Shown here in pieces: positions 1 through 8,369 of a DNA stretch of 35,171 nt. A model generated the notes under the pieces. The model ran no database searches and was not told the origin of the DNA. It worked only from the letters and a program-made list of their open reading frames with translations. The stretch lies in NCBI GenBank assembly GCA_035294465.1, contig DATGKW010000047.1, positions 1-35,171 on the forward strand, written 5' to 3'. The stretch's first letter is position 1, and every line of letters begins with the position of its first letter. The translations under genes and the position numbers were made by a program. Source of the DNA: Paraktedonobacter sp035294465 (GTDB lineage Bacteria > Chloroflexota > Ktedonobacteria > Ktedonobacterales > Ktedonobacteraceae).

Positions 1-1802
1 AAGGTGTTGTTACGAGCGATCAATTGCAGAAAATTGGTGACATGGTAGCCAATGTGCAAAAGCGGCGTTGGACTCCAATCTTTTAGCGCGGTGACGGTCG
101 AGCCTTGCTCCCAGGAAATTTTGTAGTTGCCCTGGTTATCGACCTCGAAAAGGTAGCCATCGTAGTTGCCGATCAAGTTAGCGCTCACGCGGAAGAAAAC
201 GCCGCCGGAGTGGCCGCTGTACAGGTTGACGTCGACCGAAAGCGCCAGGTTGCCAAAGCTGTAGCCTTGCTCGCGGCATCCGTGAAAGTAGGTAAAGGTA
301 GCCGGCTGCGTGACGTGATAGCCATCGCTGGCAAAGAAGCACTGGTTGCTCTGGTCCCAATCGGCATTCTGCGTGGTAGGATTGTTGGCATCATTGAGCA
401 CATCCTGATAAGCCAGCGTGCCAGAAGTCGCGGTGGCTATCGGTCCTGCCGTCGCGGTGGCCTGCGCTCCTACCGTGGCAGTGGCACCTGCGCTCGCAGA
501 GGCCGTAGCCTGCGCGCGGGCGGTCGCGGTGGCCTTGACTCCAACCTGCGCGGTCTGCGTCAGGTCAGGCGCGGGCGAACCCTGACCAACAGGACTTTGC
601 CCTGGCGTCACGCCCGGCGTGGGTGCCAGCGACCCCGGATGATTTGCCAGCACATAGCCAACAGGTACGGCGATGATCAACAGGGCCAGCACTGCCAGGG
701 CGATGAGAAAAGGCATGCGCCGGGAAGGGGGGCGCCGGGGTACATATGGTCCACCAGGCTCTCCAGCCCCGGAAGACCCCGGCAGCACCAGCGGCGGCGG
801 AGTCAGAGCCGGCTCGCTCAGCTCTGCCGGAGGCGACAGTACAAAGTCCTCGGTCGCGGCGGCCAGCGGGGAAGGATGCACCACCGGTGAATTAGACGAT
901 GGCGCAGCTGATAACGGACCCATCGCTACAGATGATGCACGTTCAGTCCGCGCCAGGCTGACTCTGGCCTCAGGGGACTGAACCGCCCGGCAGAAGGCTT
1001 CGGCCAGTTCAGTCGCGCTGCCATAGCGCAACTCCGGCTTCTTCTCCAGCCCCCGCAAGATCACGCGTTCAACCCGGGCGGAGAGCTGCGGTACGTAGAG
1101 ACGCGGTGATGGCGGCTGCTTGTTTACATGCATAGAAATCAAAGCCAACTGATTATCCGCGCTAAAGGGCATACGACCCGTGACCATCTCGTAGAGCAGC
1201 ACACCCAGCGAATAGAGGTCGCTACGCGCGTCGGCCCGGCGATGCACCTCAAAAAGTTCCGGTGCGACATAATCGACCGTGCCAAGTACATTACCGGTGC
1301 TGGTCAACTGCGTGGCTTCGGTCGTAATGCGCGCAATGCCGAAGTCGGTTAGATAGCAGCGCCCCTCGTCGTTGAGCAAAACGTTCGACGCCTTGATATC
1401 GCGATGCACGATATTCTCGCGATGAATATAATCCAGCGCGCCAGCGATATCGCTCAAGCATGTACACACCTCGTCCAGGCTCAGCGGAGAGCGCCGGATA
1501 CGCAGGCGCAACGTGCCACCAGTCAATAGGGGCATAACGATATAATAGCGCGTCACGCCATCCAGCGGGGCCTCGCCGGTGTCGTATATTTCGACCAGAT
1601 GAGGATGGTGCAGCCTGGCCATAACGCGCGCCTCGCGAATGAAACGCTGCAACATCTCCTCGTCTTCGCGTTTGAAGACCTTGACCGCCACGACCCGGTG
1701 AAAAACGGGATCGTATGCCTCGTAAACGTTGGCCATTCCCCCCTTGCCAATCAGCCGGCGCAACTCATAGCGATCGAGCGTCTTGCCCTCCAATTCAGCC
1801 AT
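1..1802 (-). CDS. Membrane Ser/Thr protein kinase (PknB-like) with extracytoplasmic ligand-type domain; 3' end outside the window
   Basis: The open frame runs off the left edge, so about 600 residues are visible and the stop is not. Residues 1-270 form a Hanks-type kinase: glycine loop GKGGMANVY (19-27), ATP-binding K41 in AVKVF, E57, catalytic HRDIKASN (133-140), DFG (153-155) and the P+1 loop GTVDYVAPE. A Pro/Ser-rich juxtamembrane stretch leads to one membrane helix (363-386). Outside follows a Thr/Ala-rich spacer (about 400-450) and a beta-rich domain with NLYSGHSGGVFFRVS, resembling the LamG/DUF1080-like sensor ends of Chloroflexota kinases. The start is ATG at 1802 with CAGGAG about nine bases upstream. 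All key kinase residues are present, so it should phosphorylate Ser/Thr in response to an external, perhaps carbohydrate, ligand. The ligand is inferred from fold impression only. Confidence 0.93.
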   Translation of the reverse strand, partial: MAELEGKTLDRYELRRLIGKGGMANVYEAYDPVFHRVVAVKVFKREDEEMLQRFIREARVMARLHHPHLVEIYDTGEAPLDGVTRYYIVMPLLTGGTLRLRIRRSPLSLDEVCTCLSDIAGALDYIHRENIVHRDIKASNVLLNDEGRCYLTDFGIARITTEATQLTSTGNVLGTVDYVAPELFEVHRRADARSDLYSLGVLLYEMVTGRMPFSADNQLALISMHVNKQPPSPRLYVPQLSARVERVILRGLEKKPELRYGSATELAEAFCRAVQSPEARVSLARTERASSVAMGPLSAAPSSNSPVVHPSPLAAATEDFVLSPPAELSEPALTPPPLVLPGSSGAGEPGGPYVPRRPPSRRMPFLIALAVLALLIIAVPVGYVLANHPGSLAPTPGVTPGQSPVGQGSPAPDLTQTAQVGVKATATARAQATASASAGATATVGAQATATAGPIATATSGTLAYQDVLNDANNPTTQNADWDQSNQCFFASDGYHVTQPATFTYFHGCREQGYSFGNLALSVDVNLYSGHSGGVFFRVSANLIGNYDGYLFEVDNQGNYKISWEQGSTVTALKDWSPTPLLHIGYHVTNFLQLIARNNT

Positions 1803-1983
1803 ACCGCGTGTCTCCTGATGCCAATGCACATATCACGGAATGGAGCAACGCCCCTTGCGCGTCGTCTGCCCCACCCGGATGCGCACAGGGCGTCTCTCCA
1901 ATGGACGAGATATCGTCGTTTCCCTACTATATTCAAACGATTGATATTAGCTGAAGTTACCTGGAGTTTTTTCACACGACAGG

Positions 1984-2097
1984 CTATTTCGACTTGATCC
2001 CAATTCCCGCGCGTTTATACAGCGCCTCCGCATGCTTCTGCGCCTCTGCGATGATTTCCTTTCCTGCACCAGAAAATTCTGCGCTCAATCCTATCAT
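1984..2097 (-). CDS. Possible 37-aa small ORF or gene remnant
   Basis: This short ORF begins MIGLSAEFSGAGKE and ends in a basic, helical tail (KHAEALYKRAGIGIKSK). The composition looks protein-like (alternating Ala/Glu/Lys), but there is no Shine-Dalgarno sequence before the ATG and an in-frame TAA lies eight codons upstream. It could be a tiny basic protein, the tail of a decayed gene, or chance. No family is recognised. Confidence 0.2.
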   Translation of the reverse strand: MIGLSAEFSGAGKEIIAEAQKHAEALYKRAGIGIKSK

Positions 2098-2137
2098 GGG
2101 AGCGAGTATAAAAATACTATCTTAACAGGCGGGATTG

Positions 2138-2146
2138 TGCTATACT
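2138..2146 (+). promoter_or_regulatory. Extended -10 promoter upstream of micro-ORF and RIO kinase
   Basis: TGCTATACT matches TGN-TATAAT in five of six hexamer positions. No good -35 is seen 17 bases upstream. The predicted start near 2153 lies 16 bases before the GGAGGTG at 2169, which supports real transcription rightwards. Confidence 0.45.
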
Positions 2147-2181
2147 TACTCTAATAAAATTCATTCATGGAGGTGCTTATT

Positions 2182-2235
2182 ATGGCAATTGTATCTGTCC
2201 TCTCTGTCTCTACGAGGCGGGAGATCGCAGGCTGA
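2182..2235 (+). CDS. 17-aa leader-peptide candidate
   Basis: ATG at 2182 is preceded by GGAGGTG (2169-2175), the best ribosome site in this region, and encodes MAIVSVLSVSTRREIAG before TGA. It sits between the extended -10 promoter and the RIO kinase start about 290 bases downstream. It may be a leader peptide or a fortuitous SD plus ATG; there is no run of a single amino acid typical of attenuation peptides. Confidence 0.25.
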   Translation: MAIVSVLSVSTRREIAG

Positions 2236-2525
2236 GGAAATATATTCGCTGATCCCATACATACGTGTTAGCGGAACATGTACCATCCGGTGCGCTCGCG
2301 CTCTTCATTGCTCTCACAGGCCATATATGATGTAGATACGCAGCGCTACTTGTGTCTTTCCTCTTCTTTCTCCGATCTCCAGGCGCTTATACGTTGCGAC
2401 CTGTTCTTTCTCTACCTCTAGAGACACCTTTTCAACCAGCGTCAAATGACGCTCTTCCCATGACACTCATGTCGCTGAAGATGGCCTTCTATTGCCCTTC
2501 AGCCTGCCTTAAAGGAGCTTTTGCT

Positions 2526-3530
2526 TTGAAGCACATTTCTGAACAGGACCCGGACGAAGAATCCGTTACTTTTGTGAGGATCAAGCCAGGCGCACGCGAA
2601 CGCGCCCGGCAGGCCAGGATGGAGGCTCGCGTCAAGCCGACGAAAAAGGCCAGCTACGAGAGCAGTTCCGCCGTACAGCGCTGGTTAAAAACACAGGCGT
2701 ATGAAGGCGGGGACGATGAGAAGCAGCCTGCGTTTAACCCTGCCTTTCTGGCTTCGCAGCGTGATGCCCCCTGGCTGCTCTCCTCGCTGACGCCCCTGTA
2801 CGCCCAACATCTGATTACCGACGTTCTGCACGAAGCGCATAGTGGGAAAGAGGCCACGGTATATTGTTGCGCCGCACACCCTTCGACAGGCGTGGAATAC
2901 CTGGCAGCGAAGATCTATCGCCCGCGTATGTTTCGCAGCCTGCGCAACGATGCCATCTATCGCTTCAGTCGTATACAGCGTGATGAAGAGGGCCAGGCGG
3001 AGCATGGTAATAGCCGGCGGGGAAGCGCAGCCACGCGCAAAAGCGAGAAAGGACGCGCCGCTCAGGTGGCCGCGTGGATCGAGTATGAATACCTGACCCA
3101 GCGCCTGATGTACGAGCATGGAGGCGATGTGCCCAGGCCCTTCGCACAGGTGGGAAACGCAGTTTTGATGGAATATATCGGTGAGGCCGGACAGCCAGCG
3201 CCACGTTTGAGCGATGTTACCCTTGAACCAGGAGAAGCAGAGAAGCATTTCGAGTGTATTCTACGCAATATCGAATTGGCCTTGGAGCATGGACGCATTC
3301 ATGGCGACCTCTCAGAGTACAACGTTCTCTACTGGCAGGGCAAGGTCACACTGATCGATTTCGCTCAAGCTGTCGATCCCTATCACAACTCCGATGTCTA
3401 TTCGCTCTTTGCTCGCGACATCGAACGCATCTGCCGGTACTTCTCGCTCTATGATCTCGCATCCGACGCACGAGCATTAGCCCGCGAGATCTGGACACGC
3501 CACATGGGGCCGCTGCCCGAATTACTCTGA
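2526..3530 (+). CDS. RIO1-type atypical serine kinase
   Basis: The protein of about 334 residues carries the RIO signature: SGKEATVY (106-113) as the nucleotide loop, K129 in AAKIYRPR, the long basic insertion and EYEYLTQRLMYEHGGDVPRP region, catalytic HGDLSEYN (259-266) and metal-binding IDFAQAV (D278). RIO1 enzymes act in small-subunit ribosome maturation in archaea and eukaryotes; bacterial copies are scattered and poorly studied. The N-terminal 70 residues are basic and low in complexity. TTG at 2526 is chosen because GGAG (2514-2517) lies eight bases upstream; a GTG at 2352 would add 58 residues without an SD. It is a monocistronic gene facing away from the Ser/Thr kinase. The family is secure; the cellular role here is unknown. 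Confidence 0.88.
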   Translation: MKHISEQDPDEESVTFVRIKPGARERARQARMEARVKPTKKASYESSSAVQRWLKTQAYEGGDDEKQPAFNPAFLASQRDAPWLLSSLTPLYAQHLITDVLHEAHSGKEATVYCCAAHPSTGVEYLAAKIYRPRMFRSLRNDAIYRFSRIQRDEEGQAEHGNSRRGSAATRKSEKGRAAQVAAWIEYEYLTQRLMYEHGGDVPRPFAQVGNAVLMEYIGEAGQPAPRLSDVTLEPGEAEKHFECILRNIELALEHGRIHGDLSEYNVLYWQGKVTLIDFAQAVDPYHNSDVYSLFARDIERICRYFSLYDLASDARALAREIWTRHMGPLPELL

Positions 3531-3636
3531 TGCGATCCATTTGAGTCACGTCTTTCCACGGGATAGAGTGATGCCCCGGCGACAAGCCCTGGACACGTAG
3601 CTCCATCCTGTGGAAAAGACACCCTTTTTTATGGAA

Positions 3637-3735
3637 AGGTGTTATCAACAAACAGATTTGCATCTATGAGAGAAGCTATGGTACATTATTTGAATACCTG
3701 ACATATTATATAGCTATCTATTTGGGATAACACCT
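3637..3735. repeat. 10-bp inverted repeat pair flanking the promoter region of the histidine kinase/antiporter unit
   Basis: AGGTGTTATC (3637-3646) is perfectly complementary to GATAACACCT (3726-3735), with 79 bases between the arms. The interior is AT-rich and holds candidate -10 boxes such as TATTAT at 3704-3709, but no full promoter can be resolved. The rest of the 3531-3801 gap shows no gene. Confidence 0.45.
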
Positions 3736-3801
3736 GCCCCGACGAGTGTCCCTTTTTAATCAGGCCAACAACGATGGAGCTGTTCCGAAAGAGAGAGAAA
3801 C

Positions 3802-5034
3802 ATGCAGCAAATACAGGAACGGGAGATACAACAGAAGGAGGAAAAGTCGCGTATCTCGCGTATCGAGAGAAAATTCCAGGGGTATATGTACAGGTATGCT
3901 GAGAGGCGTCAGGAGAAAAGCCGGTGGCAGGCAGTGATAAGCTATCTGGCTATCCTCCCCATAGTTGCGATCACACTTCTGCTGACCTTCGGTCTGCAAA
4001 AGGTGACGCAGGGCCTCTTCTTGCGCTCAGGCGCGCTGGTGCTGGCTATCGCGATAACTTCGCTGCTGTTAGGCTGGGGGCCGGCGCTGGTCCTAACGTT
4101 TCTGGGTGTTGGTCTGCTCGATTACTTTATCGTTACGCCCTACGGGGAATGGTCCATTATCAGATGGCCCGAAGTGCTGCAGCTACTGCCGTATTGCCTG
4201 GCAGGTATCACAATTGGCCTGCTCTCCCGCCTGCGGGATACGGGTTGGCTTGCCGCGCGCGAACAGGCTCGCAAACTGGCTGAGGCTAATCAAAAGCTAG
4301 AAGATGAGGCCCGGCTCAGAGACCGCTTCCTTTCCATGACATCCCACGAGCTTAAAACGCCTATCACCAGTATTCGTATGCAATTACAGCTTTTGCAGCG
4401 ACAATTAAAAAAACAAGAGGCGGGCAAGAACGCGTCCACTTTGCAGGCGCTGGGCAAGATCGATGAACGCACAAATGCATTGACAGAGATGATTGATGAA
4501 TTGCTCGATTTTTCGCGTAGCCAGCAGCCCCAGGGAACCTGGAGGCACGATTTGCTGGATATGAACGCCCTCTGCCAGGAGGTCATAGAAGATCAGCGCC
4601 TGGCCACAGGCAGAACGATCCAGTTGCAAACCGCCGCCTCGCCCGCGAGCGTGTGGGGCGATGCCCAGCGCCTGGCCCAGGTGGTAAACAATCTTGTGAG
4701 TAACGCCAGCAAGTATTCGCCATCCTCTGAAGCAATTGAGGTAGTTGTGGAAAGTGATCAGGGAGGGGTGATAGTGCTAGTGCGTGATCATGGCCAGGGC
4801 ATCGAGCAAGACCAGCTTGCGCATATCTTCGAGCCATTCTATCGCACACCGGAAGCGCAGTCCTCGGCCCCAGGCGGTTTGGGGCTAGGGCTGGCTATCA
4901 CCAAACAGATCGTGAATTTCCACCACGGCCGGATCTGGTGCGAATCCGGGAAAGGGCGCGGCTCCACTTTCTTTGTGGTACTGCCGTTTGCCGCCAGGGA
5001 GCAGGCTCGCGAGCAACATTCCGCCAAGAAGTAG
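3802..5034 (+). CDS. Membrane sensor histidine kinase with DUF4118 (KdpD-like) input domain
   Basis: The 410-residue protein has a basic N-terminus, four closely packed membrane helices (about 45-65, 75-95, 97-115, 125-143) of the DUF4118 type seen in KdpD-like kinases, a short coiled linker, HisKA with phospho-acceptor H182 in TSHELKTP, and a HATPase_c domain with NNLVSNASKYSP (N box), RDHGQGIEQDQ (G1) and GGLGLGLAI (G2). There is no periplasmic sensor, so it probably senses turgor, ions or membrane state. No response regulator is adjacent. Instead the stop is six bases from the start of a Na+/H+ antiporter, which suggests that kinase and antiporter are co-expressed and linked to ion or pH homeostasis. 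Its partner regulator must be encoded elsewhere. Confidence 0.92.
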   Translation: MQQIQEREIQQKEEKSRISRIERKFQGYMYRYAERRQEKSRWQAVISYLAILPIVAITLLLTFGLQKVTQGLFLRSGALVLAIAITSLLLGWGPALVLTFLGVGLLDYFIVTPYGEWSIIRWPEVLQLLPYCLAGITIGLLSRLRDTGWLAAREQARKLAEANQKLEDEARLRDRFLSMTSHELKTPITSIRMQLQLLQRQLKKQEAGKNASTLQALGKIDERTNALTEMIDELLDFSRSQQPQGTWRHDLLDMNALCQEVIEDQRLATGRTIQLQTAASPASVWGDAQRLAQVVNNLVSNASKYSPSSEAIEVVVESDQGGVIVLVRDHGQGIEQDQLAHIFEPFYRTPEAQSSAPGGLGLGLAITKQIVNFHHGRIWCESGKGRGSTFFVVLPFAAREQAREQHSAKK

Positions 5035-5040
5035 GTACGA

Positions 5041-6645
5041 GTGGCTCTGCCGATGTTTGCTACCGTTACCCTGCTCTTCAGTCTGCTGGCCGCAATTGTC
5101 GTGCTGGCAACCATAGCGGCGCGTTTTCACCTGCCCTACGCTATTGTGCTTGTGCTGGGCGGACTGGCACTTGGCTTTGTTCCTGGCTTACCTTCCATCC
5201 AACTTGATCCACACCTGCTGCTCTTTCTCATGTTGCCGCCACTGATCTACTCCTCTGCCTGGATGACTTCCTGGGAGGCGTTTCGGAGCAACCTGCGCCC
5301 GATTTTGCTGCTTGCGGTGGGTCTGGTCCTGGCTACCATGACGGTCGTGGCTGTGGTAGCCCATACGCTGATCGGGCTGGCGTGGCCGGCGGGCTTTGTA
5401 TTGGGCGCGGTAGTCGCTCCGACAGATGTGGTGGCAGCCAGCGCGACCGCCCGGAGCGCGGGACTCTCTCGGCGATTGGTAACAGTAATCGAAGGAGAGA
5501 GTATGGTCAACGACGCTACCGCTCTGGTGGTCTACCGCTTTGCCGAGACTGCGGTGATCGCTGGCAGCTTCTCGCCAGTGCAGGCAATCTGGCAGTTCGT
5601 ACTTGTCAGCCTGGGCGGACTACTTGCCGGGCTGGCGGTAAGCTGGCCGGTAGCCTGGTTTCATCACCGCCTGGACGACCCGCTCATCGAAATCGCGCTC
5701 ACTCTGCTTACTCCTTTCGCGGCCTATCTGCTCGCCGAGACGCTGCATGCCTCAGGATTCCTGGCCGTCGTGGCCGCTGGATTGTATCTGAGTCGCCAGT
5801 CATCGCGCTTTTTCTCCTCCAGCACGCGCCTGCAAGCCAATGCCGTCTGGGAAGTGCTGGTATTTCTGCTCAACAGCTTTCTCTTCCTCTTGATCGGCCT
5901 ACAACTGCGCACCATCCTGAGCGGACTGAGCGAGCGCGCTCCGCTTACGCTGCTCTGGTATGCGTTCCTGGTCTGGCTGACCATCGTCGTCGTGCGTATG
6001 CTGTGGGTCATTCCCTCAGCTTTTCCCTCGATCCTGCCCAGGCGTCATCGCGCTCATCCGCAAGAGCCACCTGCCTGGCGCAGCGTATTGATCGTCGGCT
6101 GGACGGGCATGCGCGGTGCAGTTTCACTGGCGGCTGCCCTGGCCCTGCCGCAGATCATCGCGAGCGGCAAGCTATTCCCCGATCTTGACCTGATCCTCTT
6201 TCTGACCTTCTGTGTCATCCTGTTTACGCTAGTAGGACAGGGCTTGAGCCTGGGCCCGCTAATCCGCCAGCTCCATCTACCGGTGGATGAAGCGCACGAG
6301 CAAGAGTATAACCAGGCTCATCTGGCCGCCGCCCGCGCCGCACTGGCTCGCCTGGACGAACTGGCGAGCGAAGAGTGGGTTTCCGAGGAAGATCTGGCCC
6401 ACGTGCGTTCCCTCTATGAGAGCAAAATTCATGATTACACCACGCGAGTTGGTGAAGCCGTGCAAGACAGCGCGCAGGTGGGTAATCGAAGCGAAAACAG
6501 GCGCCGTCTGCGTCACGAGGTGCTCCAGGCTGAACGTGCCGCCGCAATCCACCTGCGCGACCGGGGGCGTATCGACGACGAGGTGCTGCGCCTGATGGAG
6601 CGAGAGCTGGACCTGGAGGAGCAGCGCCTGCAAACCAACCGGTAA
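5041..6645 (+). CDS. Na+/H+ antiporter of the CPA1 (NhaP/YjcE) family
   Basis: The 534-residue membrane protein has about twelve helices followed by a soluble charged helical tail of roughly 110 residues (from about 425). The ion-binding motifs are intact: APTDVV with D129 and EGESMVNDATALV with N157-D158, at positions that fit archaeal NhaP antiporters closely. It should exchange cytoplasmic Na+ (or K+) for protons. The GTG start lies six bases after the histidine kinase stop, so the two are translated from one mRNA. The acidic and arginine-rich tail (RLDELASEEW onward) is typical of bacterial YjcE-like members and is a likely regulatory region. Cation selectivity cannot be read from sequence. 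Confidence 0.93.
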   Translation: MALPMFATVTLLFSLLAAIVVLATIAARFHLPYAIVLVLGGLALGFVPGLPSIQLDPHLLLFLMLPPLIYSSAWMTSWEAFRSNLRPILLLAVGLVLATMTVVAVVAHTLIGLAWPAGFVLGAVVAPTDVVAASATARSAGLSRRLVTVIEGESMVNDATALVVYRFAETAVIAGSFSPVQAIWQFVLVSLGGLLAGLAVSWPVAWFHHRLDDPLIEIALTLLTPFAAYLLAETLHASGFLAVVAAGLYLSRQSSRFFSSSTRLQANAVWEVLVFLLNSFLFLLIGLQLRTILSGLSERAPLTLLWYAFLVWLTIVVVRMLWVIPSAFPSILPRRHRAHPQEPPAWRSVLIVGWTGMRGAVSLAAALALPQIIASGKLFPDLDLILFLTFCVILFTLVGQGLSLGPLIRQLHLPVDEAHEQEYNQAHLAAARAALARLDELASEEWVSEEDLAHVRSLYESKIHDYTTRVGEAVQDSAQVGNRSENRRRLRHEVLQAERAAAIHLRDRGRIDDEVLRLMERELDLEEQRLQTNR

Positions 6646-6663
6646 GAAACAGGTGAATACCTA

Positions 6664-6693
6664 TTGACTAGCATTTGACCTATTGAATATGAT
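6664..6693 (+). promoter_or_regulatory. Promoter of the TetR gene, predicting a near-leaderless mRNA
   Basis: TTGACT (6664-6669) and TATGAT (6688-6693) are separated by 18 bases. The start point would fall near 6700, only about five bases before the ATG at 6705, and no Shine-Dalgarno sequence is present. An alternative TATACT at 6693-6698 lacks a suitably spaced -35. Confidence 0.55.
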
Positions 6694-6704
6694 ATACTCC
6701 CTAC

Positions 6705-7349
6705 ATGGAACATATATCTCTCGCGGGGGAAGAAAAGCGTCCCTATCATTCGCGTGTGCGCCAGCGCCAGGCCAGGGAGACACAGCGGTGCATCCTGACG
6801 GCAGCACGCTCACTATTCGAGAACCAGGGCTACGAGGCGACAACGCTGGAAGCCATTGCCGACCTTGCCGAGGTCTCGCCCAAAACTATTACAGCCGTGT
6901 TTGGCTCCAAGCGCGCGTTGCTGGCTGAAGTAATCAATCCCAGGACATTCAGCGCGCCCGCTCAGCAGCTTATCGAGGAACTGCGCGCGGTCAAGGACCC
7001 GGCGCGGAGACTCTCGCTGGTAGCTCAGATCACCCGCCAAGCTTATGAGCCACTGGTAAGCTCGCTGGAATTACTACGAACAGCCAGCGCTGTAGCACCT
7101 GAACTGGCGGAGGTAAGACAGCAGATTGAGGCGAGGCGGCGCCAGAACCAGGCCGGGTTGATTGCCTTTTTACGCGAGCAGAAGGCACTGCGTTCCAGCC
7201 TATCGTTTGAGGAAGCAACCGACGTGCTGTGGGCGCTGACTAGCTACGATCTCTATCGCATGCTGGTCGTGGAACAAGGCTGGCAGCCAGAACGCTATGA
7301 GGAGTGGCTGGCGCAGATCCTGATCGAGCATCTGCTTGTTTCCTGCTAA
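6705..7349 (+). CDS. TetR/AcrR family transcriptional regulator
   Basis: The 214-residue protein has the family's N-terminal DNA-binding region: TQRCILTAARSLFENQGYEATTLEAIADL followed by the recognition helix SPKTITAVFGSKRALLAEVI (about residues 25-75). The C-terminal two-thirds is helical and divergent, as expected for ligand binding and dimerisation. The ATG at 6705 lacks an SD but is placed for leaderless translation. The next gene, a four-pass membrane protein, starts 88 bases after the stop and is the likely co-transcribed target or partner. The effector is unknown. Confidence 0.88.
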   Translation: MEHISLAGEEKRPYHSRVRQRQARETQRCILTAARSLFENQGYEATTLEAIADLAEVSPKTITAVFGSKRALLAEVINPRTFSAPAQQLIEELRAVKDPARRLSLVAQITRQAYEPLVSSLELLRTASAVAPELAEVRQQIEARRRQNQAGLIAFLREQKALRSSLSFEEATDVLWALTSYDLYRMLVVEQGWQPERYEEWLAQILIEHLLVSC

Positions 7350-7436
7350 GGGATGCCTTTCAGCACAGTCCCTTTTCTCAAGAGAAAGTCAGATTGGCCC
7401 TTGAAGCTGTTGATTGACAGAAGGAGAAACAACAAC

Positions 7437-8153
7437 GTGGGTTCAGCCAGTTCTCTCTCTAATCCGGGAGCAGGATCGCGAGTACCTGCTTTTTTTAAAG
7501 TACAGCGCATTTTTCTCTCTATTTGTATGGTATTGCCATTTCCACTCCTGATCCTGAATCTTGTAACGGCTGGGAATCTCAATCCCGCTAACGGAAGCAT
7601 TGCGATTGCCAACGTAGCGCAGATGTCTCTCCCACCTCTTCTTGACCTGGCCTTCGTTACCACCAGCACCTTTTTGCTGCTATTTGGATTCCTGGGCATG
7701 ACATCTCTGGCCATGTCACGCTCACCCTGGCTGGCCAGTATCGGAGGGGCGCTCTCGCTCATCGGCACGATGACGACCACCGCCTTTATCATCCAAAGCG
7801 ACATGACCTACGACATGGCACAGATCGGGAACAGCCCGCAGTTCATTGTCTTATGGAATCGACTCAACAGTGATGCACTCATGACAGCCTTCTTAATCCT
7901 TTTCATCGCCGGCTTTGTGGGTGGTCCCCTCTTGCTTGGCATCGCACTTGGCCGGGCACGGGCGATTCCTCTCTGGGCCGCCTCAGCAATTGTTCTCAGC
8001 CGTCTGCTTTTGATCATCGCCTTTCCAGCCCATCTCAACTCTTCCATCGTCGACCCGGTTTCGTATGGTCTGTTCTTGCTTGGCAGTATTCCTGCCGCCT
8101 TTGCGATGCTTAAGTTCAAGAAAGAGGAGAAATCAGCACCATCGAGCCTCTAG
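7437..8153 (+). CDS. DUF4386-type multi-pass membrane protein
   Basis: About 238 residues with six to seven predicted membrane segments (beginning IFLSICMVLPFPLLILNLV) and a basic C-terminus (KFKKEEKSAPSSL). The layout and the LWNRLNSDALMTAFLILFIAGF region resemble DUF4386 proteins, which have no known biochemical role. GTG at 7437 is preferred because AGAAGGAG lies about ten bases upstream; an in-frame ATG at 7353 directly after the TetR stop has no ribosome site. It is probably co-transcribed with the TetR regulator and perhaps controlled by it. Confidence 0.72.
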   Translation: MGSASSLSNPGAGSRVPAFFKVQRIFLSICMVLPFPLLILNLVTAGNLNPANGSIAIANVAQMSLPPLLDLAFVTTSTFLLLFGFLGMTSLAMSRSPWLASIGGALSLIGTMTTTAFIIQSDMTYDMAQIGNSPQFIVLWNRLNSDALMTAFLILFIAGFVGGPLLLGIALGRARAIPLWAASAIVLSRLLLIIAFPAHLNSSIVDPVSYGLFLLGSIPAAFAMLKFKKEEKSAPSSL

Positions 8154-8369
8154 TGTCCAAAGCAGAGGAATATATTATGACAACTTCATTCAGCACTCAT
8201 TCATCAGCATTCGCCGATGCCCGCGCCGGATAAAGATCGTACTCGCTTGAGAGATGGTTTCCATTTCCCCGCAGATTTGGTATCTTTACTATCAATCTCT
8301 GAAGAGCAAAGGGAAGCGAGAGATCCGCCTTCTGCGGGGGCAAGAACCAGTAAAAGGAGCGAGAGATCG

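Larger units (their letters stand above)
1803..2525. other. Divergent intergenic region between the Ser/Thr kinase and the RIO kinase
   Basis: About 720 bases without a convincing long gene. It contains a 37-codon minus-strand ORF (1984-2097), an extended -10 promoter (2138-2146) and an SD-bearing micro-ORF (2182-2235), listed separately. Reading frames through 2352-2525 continue in frame into the RIO kinase but lack an SD and look non-coding. Confidence 0.5.

Noticed and set aside
105..890. 261-codon plus-strand frame
   Set aside because: It lies wholly antisense to the Ser/Thr kinase, whose motifs are unambiguous; its Arg/Gly-rich composition is a mirror of the kinase spacer.
2352..2525. 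Upstream GTG start for the RIO kinase
   Set aside because: No SD, and the added residues look non-coding, whereas TTG 2526 has GGAG at ideal spacing.
8185..8206. TTCATT-N5-CTCATT repeat upstream of the SpoIIE-type phosphatase, resembling the response-regulator box
   Set aside because: Imperfect, and no -10 hexamer lies at the fixed distance seen in the three real sites.
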